Source: Candidatus Cibiobacter qucibialis (GTDB lineage: Bacteria > Bacillota > Clostridia > Oscillospirales > Ruminococcaceae). Taken from it: a stretch of 8,827 nucleotides of DNA. The notes under the pieces are model-generated. The model had not been told where the DNA came from. It saw only the letters and a list, made by a program, of their open reading frames with translations, and made no database searches. The stretch is taken from contig SAUS01000088.1 of assembly GCA_004000625.1 (NCBI GenBank), positions 1 to 8,827 on the forward strand. The letters run 5' to 3'. The translations under genes and the position numbers were made by a program. Positions 1 to 5,373 of the stretch are shown here, piece after piece. Position 1 is the stretch's first letter; each line of letters starts with the position of its first letter.

Positions 1-118
1 CCTGCTTGTGTTTGCGAAATATCCGTCATTTTCTTTGTTTTCAGATACACCTTAAGAAACCGCACCAGGTGTGGACTGTGCGGGGCCGCAGTGTGGTGTT
101 GAGAAAGGGGAGCAGCAG

Positions 119-829
119 ATGACCCGGATTGCGATTGTGGAGGACGAGGCGGCGGTGCGGGAACAGCTGGCGGGGTATGTGCAGCGGTACACCCGGCAGT
201 ACGGCACGCCGTTTGAGGTAACGGAGTTTGCGGATGGGATGGAGATTCTGGAAGATTACCGCCCGCAGTTCGACATCATCTTTCTGGATGTGGAGATGAA
301 GCACCTGGACGGCATGGAGACCGCCCGCCGCATTCGGGAGCGGGACGGCGGGGTGCTGATCGTGTTCATTACCAACATGGCGCAGTATGCCATCCGCGGA
401 TATGCTGTTGGGGCGCTGGATTATGTGCTGAAACCGGTGCCCTACTTTGCGTTTTCGCAGCAGCTGCAAAAGGCGCTGGGGCAGCTGGAAAAGCGGGAGC
501 GGCATTATCTGGCTGTGGCGGTGGACGGCGGCATGCGGCGGCTGGACGCGGCGGAAATTTATTACCTGGAAAGCGAAGGCCACAAGGTACATTTTTACAC
601 CGAAAAAGAAAATTTTGTGGTGCCGGGCACCCTGAAAAACTATGAGGAAAAGCTGGTGGGCCGGGCGTTTGCACGGTGCAACAGCGGGTATCTGGTCAAT
701 CTGGCGCAGGTTTCCGGCGTGCAGCAGGATATGGTGCAGGTTGGTCCGTATGCGCTGCAGATCAGCCGCCCGCGGCGCAAGGCCTTTATGGCGGAGCTGG
801 CGGATTACATTGGGGGTGCGGGCCAATGA
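119..829 (+). CDS. LytTR-family response regulator
   Basis: A 236-residue two-component response regulator of the AgrA/LytR type that would bind DNA once phosphorylated. An N-terminal receiver domain (about residues 2-118) shows the acidic pair E8-D9, the phosphoacceptor D57 in FLDVEM, the switch T85 and the invariant K105 in LKP. A LytTR DNA-binding domain follows (about 136-232), with the typical YLES and GTL...YEEKL...F.RCN.GYLVNL pattern. I start at 119 because AAGGGGAG (105-112) lies six bases upstream; the frame is open 16 codons further up to position 71, but those residues do not fit a receiver domain. The stop overlaps the start of the kinase gene (ATGA), so the two are co-translated. 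The length is normal for the family. The identity of the family is firm; the target genes are not known. The adjacent GH3 promoter is the obvious candidate. Confidence 0.95.
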   Translation: MTRIAIVEDEAAVREQLAGYVQRYTRQYGTPFEVTEFADGMEILEDYRPQFDIIFLDVEMKHLDGMETARRIRERDGGVLIVFITNMAQYAIRGYAVGALDYVLKPVPYFAFSQQLQKALGQLEKRERHYLAVAVDGGMRRLDAAEIYYLESEGHKVHFYTEKENFVVPGTLKNYEEKLVGRAFARCNSGYLVNLAQVSGVQQDMVQVGPYALQISRPRRKAFMAELADYIGGAGQ

Positions 830-2106
830 CGACACTGCCGGATATCCCCCGCCTGTACACCGCATTGGCGGAAGTGCTGGCGGTGCTGCTGTATGCGCAC
901 AGACTGCCGCCGCGGATGAACCAGCGCGTGATCTGGGGCGTGGAAGCCGGTTGGGCGGTGCTGCTGGGGGCGTTTTTGCAGGCCACGGGGGAAGTTCCGC
1001 TGGCGTGGTGGATTCCCTGCATGGCAATGGCGATTCTTTCCATGCTGCTGTTTTTGTGGGTCACACGCAGCATTACGCTGCTGGAAGCGGGTTATGTGTG
1101 CGCGCGAGCCTTTATTTTGGCGGAGCTGGCGGCCAGCGTGGAATGGCAGCTGCACTGCGTGCTGTGGCCGCAGCGCGGTGGGGCGGAGCCGCTTTCGCTG
1201 CTGCTGTTGGCGGCGGTGTACGGCGGCATTTTTGCCGCGATGCTTTTTGTGGAGAACCGCCGCCCCGGCCCGGCCGGGAAGCTGAAAATAACGCCCGCAG
1301 GAACTTTTGTGGCGGTGGTCATGGCGCTGACCGCATTTGCCGTGAGCAATTTGAGCTTTGCCAACGGCAGCGAAGCCAACATGAACATGTTTTACATCCG
1401 CACGCTGGTGGACCTGGCCGGGGTGCTGATTTTGACGGTGCAGCACGAGCAGCTGCGCGAAGCCGCCCTGCACAGCGAGCTGGCGGAGCTGGACGGCGTT
1501 TTGCACCGCCAGTACGAGCAGTACAAGCAGAGCAAGGAGAACATCCGCCTGATCAACCGGCGCTACCACGAGCTGAAAATGCAGATTGCGGCCATCCGGG
1601 CGGAGCGGGACCACGCCAAGCAGGATGTGGCGCTGGCGGCCATGGAAAGCGGCATCCGCCAGTACGAGGCGGAGAACAAGACCGGCAACCCGGTGCTGGA
1701 CACCCTGCTGACGGCCAAAAGCCTGTACTGCCAGCAGCACCACATCACGATGACCTGCGTGGCGGACGGGCATTTGCTGGACTTTTTGGAAACAGGGGAA
1801 ATCTGCACGATTGTGGGTACGGCGCTGGACAATGCGACCGAGAGCGTAGAGACCGAGCCCGACCACGAAAAGCGGCTGATCCGGGTGGCGGTGTACGCCC
1901 AGAACGGCTTTGTGATGCTGCGGTTTGAAAACTACTGCGCGCAGGAAGTGGAGCTGGGCGCGGACGGCCTGCCGCGCCGCAACACCCATGGCGGCAGCGA
2001 CCTGCGCGGTGTGCGCGCCGCCGCCGAAAAGCGCGGCGGAACGATGACGCTGCACTGGGAAAACGAGTGGTTTACGCTGCGGGTGCTGCTGCCGCAGAAA
2101 AGCTGA
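826..2106 (+). CDS. GHKL-type membrane sensor histidine kinase (AgrC-like architecture)
   Basis: A 426-residue sensor kinase, partner of the preceding regulator. The first ~206 residues hold six or seven hydrophobic segments (roughly 8-25, 34-53, 57-79, 86-106, 122-142, 157-178, 188-206) with no large extracellular domain. This fits sensing of a small or membrane-delivered ligand. A charged, coiled-coil-like stretch (207-245) leads to the phosphoacceptor H248 in YHELKMQI. The GHKL ATPase domain has the N-box around D335-N336 (ALDNATES) and a glycine box at 389-395 (GGSDLRG). I chose the ATG at 826 because it overlaps the regulator's TGA; only a weak GGGGG (812-816) precedes it, so translational coupling is likely. 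Longer in-frame versions would run back through the regulator gene. The sensed signal cannot be read from the sequence; no AgrB/AgrD-like peptide gene is visible in this window. Confidence 0.93.
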   Translation: MTTLPDIPRLYTALAEVLAVLLYAHRLPPRMNQRVIWGVEAGWAVLLGAFLQATGEVPLAWWIPCMAMAILSMLLFLWVTRSITLLEAGYVCARAFILAELAASVEWQLHCVLWPQRGGAEPLSLLLLAAVYGGIFAAMLFVENRRPGPAGKLKITPAGTFVAVVMALTAFAVSNLSFANGSEANMNMFYIRTLVDLAGVLILTVQHEQLREAALHSELAELDGVLHRQYEQYKQSKENIRLINRRYHELKMQIAAIRAERDHAKQDVALAAMESGIRQYEAENKTGNPVLDTLLTAKSLYCQQHHITMTCVADGHLLDFLETGEICTIVGTALDNATESVETEPDHEKRLIRVAVYAQNGFVMLRFENYCAQEVELGADGLPRRNTHGGSDLRGVRAAAEKRGGTMTLHWENEWFTLRVLLPQKS

Positions 2107-2132
2107 ATGGATGGCTGGGGGTCTAGGATAAG

Positions 2133-2166
2133 GCACCCGGCCATTTTTGGTGTTTGGGCGGGGTGC
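2133..2166 (+). other. Inverted repeat after the kinase gene, doubtful terminator
   Basis: GCACCCGGCC (2133-2142) can pair with GGCGGGGTGC (2157-2166) at nine of ten positions around a 14-base loop. It lies 27 bases after the kinase stop, where a terminator would be expected. However, neither side carries a run of T in the right place (the + strand continues ACAAAACAGG), so it is not a convincing intrinsic terminator. It could be a weak or Rho-assisted end, an RNA-stabilising hairpin, or an operator. Confidence 0.4.
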
Positions 2167-2227
2167 ACAAAACAGGGTCGAGATGCTTTGTGAGAGATGC
2201 ACAACAAAAAATGAAATGTTTTTGAAA

Positions 2228-2274
2228 CTTTTGCAAAACATGCAACGGAAACAACAGTTTGTGCAAAAAATGAG
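2228..2274 (+). promoter_or_regulatory. Candidate operator: imperfect direct repeats 30 bases apart upstream of the GH3 promoter
   Basis: CTTTTGCAAAACATG (2228-2242) and TTTGTGCAAAAAATG (2258-2272) match at 12 of 15 positions and start 30 bases apart, close to three helical turns. The first contains the perfect 10-base palindrome TTTTGCAAAA (2229-2238). Just before the second, ACAGTTTGT (2254-2262) agrees at every position with the LytTR half-site consensus [TA][AC][CA]GTTN[AG][TG] as I know it. No second LytTR half-site is seen at the usual 12-13 base spacing. The block ends where the -35 region would lie, which suits an activator or repressor site. The binding protein is not known. Confidence 0.4.
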
Positions 2275-2291
2275 CCGAAAGAAAATTGTTT

Positions 2292-2300
2292 TGGTACAAT
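2292..2300 (+). promoter_or_regulatory. Extended -10 promoter of the first GH3 gene
   Basis: TGGTACAAT (2292-2300) is an extended -10 (TGn plus TACAAT, 2295-2300). No good -35 exists at 17-18 bases (around 2271-2277 the sequence is TGAGCCG), which is typical of an activator-dependent extended -10 promoter. Transcription would start near 2307 and give an untranslated leader of about 60 bases. In that leader GCTGCC (2329-2334) can pair weakly with GGCGGC (2343-2348). Confidence 0.55.
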
Positions 2301-2356
2301 ATCATCAATGAAAGCGGAAATCCCGTCAGCTGCCATCCGGAGGGCGGCACAATAAA

Positions 2357-2362
2357 AGGAGG
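2357..2362 (+). promoter_or_regulatory. Strong ribosome binding site of the first GH3 gene
   Basis: A perfect AGGAGG six bases before the ATG at 2369. It fixes the start codon and suggests strong translation, in line with the gene's biased codon use. Confidence 0.9.
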
Positions 2363-2368
2363 AAAACA

Positions 2369-5269
2369 ATGAACACCCTGCTTCTTACCCTGGCAAATAT
2401 GGGCGTCAACCTGGACGACGTTGCCGATGTGGTCAATAACTGCATCCCGCAGCTCATCTTCTTTGGCGTTGTGGTTGCCGCCGCCATTATCGTACTGATC
2501 GCTATGGCGGTCAACAAGAAACTGGCCAAGCCCACCAAATTCATGGTGCGCGCCCAGTCCGGCCTGGCCGTGCTGCTGGCTTTCGGCATCATGCTCAACC
2601 TGGTTGCCTTTGGCCCTATGAGCACCATGCTCGACCTGGTCACCGGCAACGGCACTATCACCGAAGAATCTGGTGCAGAGGCCAACGCCCTGTGCACCGA
2701 GATTGCCGAGGAAGGCATCGTCCTGCTGCAGAACGATGACAACGAACTGCCCCTCGCGTCCGGCAGCAACCTGAACGTCTTTGGCTGGGCTTCTGTCGGC
2801 CCTGTCTACGGCGGCACCGGCGCCGGCGCGATCTCTGCCGACCGTCCCACCGTCAGCCTGCTGGATGGCCTGCACAACGCGGGCATCAACACCAACACCG
2901 AGCTGAGCGATTTCTACACCGCTTACTGCGCCGAGCGCCCGGCGCTGGGTTACAGCAACCATAACTGGACCCTGCCCGAGCCCACCGCCGCCAGCTACAC
3001 CCAGGAGCTGATCGACAACGCCAAGTCTTTCTCTGACACTGCGATGGTCGTCATCAGCCGCGTTGGTGGCGAAATGGCTGACCTGCCCACTAACATGGAT
3101 GGACTCAACTACACTGAAAACTCTACCGAGTATAATGATTTCGAACCCGGCCAGCATTATCTTTCTCTGACCAAAACAGAAAAGAACATGATTGATATGG
3201 TCACCAAAAACTTTGCTAATGTTGTGCTGGTTTACAATGGTGCCAATACTTTGGAAATGGGCTTCGTGAATGATTACCCCCAGATCAAGAGCGTCATTTG
3301 GTGCCCCGGCACCGGTCAGACTGGCTTCAACGCTCTGGGCGAGATTGTTGCCGGTGAGGTCAACCCCTCCGGCCACTCTGCTGACACCTTTGTCTATGAC
3401 CTGACCGCAGCTCCTTACTTCAACAACATCGGCGACTTTGCTTACACCAATGCGGATTCCGTTGGTTACACCGTTGCCAGCCAGGCTGGCGGTGATGCAA
3501 AGCTGGTTCCCCCGCACTTCGTCAACTATGTTGAGGGCATCTACGTTGGCTACAAGTTCTACGAGACTGCAGCTGCCGAGGGCCTGATCGACTATGACAA
3601 GACCGTGCAGTATCCCTTTGGCCACGGCCTGTCCTACACCACCTTTACCCAGAAAATCGACTCCATGACCGAGGCTGACGGCACCATCACTCTGGATGTC
3701 ACCGTCACCAACACCGGCAGTGTGGCCGGTAAGGACGCCGTGCAGGTCTACTTCAACCCGCCGTACACCGATGGCGGCATTGAGAAGGCTTCCGCCAACC
3801 TCGTCACCTTCGGCAAGACCGACTCCATTGAGCCGGGCGCTTCCCAGACCTTGACCCTGACCTTCAACACCGAGGACATGGCCAGCTTTGACAGCAAGGA
3901 CAAGGGCTGCTACGTGCTGGAAGAGGGCGACTATATCATCAGCATCAACGAGGATTCCCACACGGTGCTGGATTCCAAGACCTACAATGTCGCTTCCACC
4001 ATCGTCTATGACGAGTCCAACCCCCGCAGCACCGATGCCGAGGCTGCTACCACCAAGTTCGACTTCGCTGACGACAAGCTCGTCACCCTGTCCCGTGCTG
4101 ATCACTTCGCCAACTATGCCGAAGCTGTTGCTGCTCCCTCTGACTATACCATGTCTGAGGAAAGCATGAGCACCCTGTACAACGACCACAACTGGACCCC
4201 TGAGGACTTCAACGACCCCAACGATGAGATGCCCGTTACCGGTGCCAACAACGGCCTGAAGCTGGCTGACCTGCGCGGTGCTGACTACGACGACGAGCGT
4301 TGGGATACCCTGCTCGACCAGATGACCGTCACCGAGATGGACGACCTGATCGCACTGGGCGGCTACCAGACCAAGGCCGAGGCCAGCGTTGACAAGTACG
4401 CGACCATCGACTGCGACGGCCCCGCTGCCATCAACAACAACTTTACCGGCGTTTCTTCCATTGGCTTCCCGTCCGAGATCATCATCGCTTCCACCTTCAA
4501 CACCGACCTGGCCCGCCGCTACGGCGAGAGCATCGGCCGCATGGCCAGCGAGATGAACGTCACCGGCTGGTACGCCCCCGCCATGAACGGCCACCGTTCC
4601 GCCTTTGACGGCCGTAACTTCGAATATTACTCTGAGGACAGCGTCCTCGCCGGTTACATCGGTGCCAGCTCCATTGCCGGTGCCCAGAGCTACGGCGTCT
4701 ACGCTTACATGAAGCACTTTGCCCTGAACGACCAGCAGATCAACCAGAGCAAGCTGCTCTGCACCTGGGCTGACGAGCAGGCTATCCGCGAGATCTACCT
4801 GCGTCCCTTCGAGATCAGCGCCAAGGTGGGCGGCTGCAAGGCCGTCATGTCCAGCTGGAACTATATTGGCAACCAGTGGGCCGGTGCCTGCAATGCACTG
4901 CTGAACGGCGTGCTGCGCGGCGAGTGGGGCTTCCGCGGTATGGTCATCACCGACGGCTTCCACTTCACTGACTACATGGATTCAGATATTGCCATCCGCA
5001 ACGGCTGCGACCTGATGCTGAAGAACTACGACGTTGCCACCAACCACCTGACCGATACCACCAGTGCTACCAGTGTTAAGGCTATGCGTCAGGCTTGCAA
5101 GAACATCATGTACACCGTGGTCAACTCCCGCGTTTACGACCCCGCCAACACTGTTTCCACCCCCATCTGGCGTACCGCTATGATCGTGGTCAACGTGCTG
5201 CTGGCTGTACTACTGGTCGTGCTGGAAGTTCTCACCTTCAAAAGCTACAAGAAGAAAAAGGCACAGTAA
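2369..5269 (+). CDS. Membrane-anchored, domain-permuted GH3 beta-glucosidase-like enzyme
   Basis: A 966-residue GH3 glycosidase with swapped domain order. Two transmembrane segments (about 26-48 and 62-84) flank a basic cytoplasmic loop (NKKLAKPTK). The GH3 C-domain follows (about 104-420) with acid/base candidate E235 in GGEMAD, ending in YPFGHGLSYTTF (415-426). Next come a fibronectin-III-like domain (about 430-545), a linker, and the catalytic barrel (about 640-915). The barrel has D683 (DGP), R749 (GRNFEYYSED), K782-H783 and the nucleophile D862 in GMVITDG. A final transmembrane helix (about 937-957) ends in KSYKKKKAQ. The positive-inside rule puts the whole catalytic body outside, held at both ends. 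From known families, permuted GH3 enzymes (Ruminococcus albus, Butyrivibrio types) are beta-glucosidases; the exact substrate is inference. Alanine codons lean to GCT/GCC rather than the GCG common in the kinase gene, suggesting high expression. Confidence 0.93.
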   Translation: MNTLLLTLANMGVNLDDVADVVNNCIPQLIFFGVVVAAAIIVLIAMAVNKKLAKPTKFMVRAQSGLAVLLAFGIMLNLVAFGPMSTMLDLVTGNGTITEESGAEANALCTEIAEEGIVLLQNDDNELPLASGSNLNVFGWASVGPVYGGTGAGAISADRPTVSLLDGLHNAGINTNTELSDFYTAYCAERPALGYSNHNWTLPEPTAASYTQELIDNAKSFSDTAMVVISRVGGEMADLPTNMDGLNYTENSTEYNDFEPGQHYLSLTKTEKNMIDMVTKNFANVVLVYNGANTLEMGFVNDYPQIKSVIWCPGTGQTGFNALGEIVAGEVNPSGHSADTFVYDLTAAPYFNNIGDFAYTNADSVGYTVASQAGGDAKLVPPHFVNYVEGIYVGYKFYETAAAEGLIDYDKTVQYPFGHGLSYTTFTQKIDSMTEADGTITLDVTVTNTGSVAGKDAVQVYFNPPYTDGGIEKASANLVTFGKTDSIEPGASQTLTLTFNTEDMASFDSKDKGCYVLEEGDYIISINEDSHTVLDSKTYNVASTIVYDESNPRSTDAEAATTKFDFADDKLVTLSRADHFANYAEAVAAPSDYTMSEESMSTLYNDHNWTPEDFNDPNDEMPVTGANNGLKLADLRGADYDDERWDTLLDQMTVTEMDDLIALGGYQTKAEASVDKYATIDCDGPAAINNNFTGVSSIGFPSEIIIASTFNTDLARRYGESIGRMASEMNVTGWYAPAMNGHRSAFDGRNFEYYSEDSVLAGYIGASSIAGAQSYGVYAYMKHFALNDQQINQSKLLCTWADEQAIREIYLRPFEISAKVGGCKAVMSSWNYIGNQWAGACNALLNGVLRGEWGFRGMVITDGFHFTDYMDSDIAIRNGCDLMLKNYDVATNHLTDTTSATSVKAMRQACKNIMYTVVNSRVYDPANTVSTPIWRTAMIVVNVLLAVLLVVLEVLTFKSYKKKKAQ

Positions 5270-5294
5270 AGTGTAATTTGTAAGCTGTGCGGCT

Positions 5295-5355
5295 GCCCTG
5301 CGGTCCATCGCCGCCGACTTTGCGCGGTTGTGCGGTGGGCCGCAAGGCTGTTTTT
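5295..5355 (+). terminator. Intrinsic terminator or attenuator between the two GH3 genes
   Basis: The left arm 5295-5311 pairs with the right arm 5332-5348 at 16 of 17 positions (two G-U pairs, one C-A mismatch) around a 20-base loop. It is followed by TGTTTTT (5349-5355). It begins 26 bases after the stop of the first GH3 gene and ends five bases before the AAGGA ribosome binding site of the second (5361-5365). No promoter is evident after it, so the downstream genes probably depend on read-through; this would set a higher dose of the first enzyme. Confidence 0.8.
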
Positions 5356-5373
5356 AAGAAAAGGAACCACCTT

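Noticed and set aside
1..118. A promoter for the two-component pair
   Set aside because: GATACA (44-49) resembles a -10, but no -35 of adequate quality lies at the right distance, so I could not support a call. A weak hairpin (CCGCAC 60-65 with GTGCGG 78-83) is also present but not interpretable.
642..1928. A 428-codon + strand frame overlapping the regulator and kinase genes
   Set aside because: Its translation is Gly/Ala/Arg-rich and motif-free, whereas the other frames give clear receiver, LytTR and GHKL domains.
805..2241. A 478-codon minus-strand frame opposite the kinase gene
   Set aside because: No domain or start signal; the His/Gln/Arg-rich sequence is typical of an antisense shadow.
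2310..2350. A riboswitch in the GH3 leader
   Set aside because: Only a six-base stem with a wobble pair is visible and the ~60-base leader is too short for the known large riboswitch classes.
2123..4963. A 946-codon open frame on the minus strand opposite the first GH3 gene
   Set aside because: It lacks any recognisable domain, has a low-complexity Gly/Val/Ala-rich composition, and mirrors the codon bias of the real gene on the + strand, which has all GH3 catalytic motifs and a perfect ribosome binding site.
5287..5373. GTG at 5287 as the start of the second GH3 gene
   Set aside because: The added 29 residues would be translated from within the terminator hairpin, do not look like GH3 or a signal peptide, and have no ribosome binding site; ATG 5374 does.
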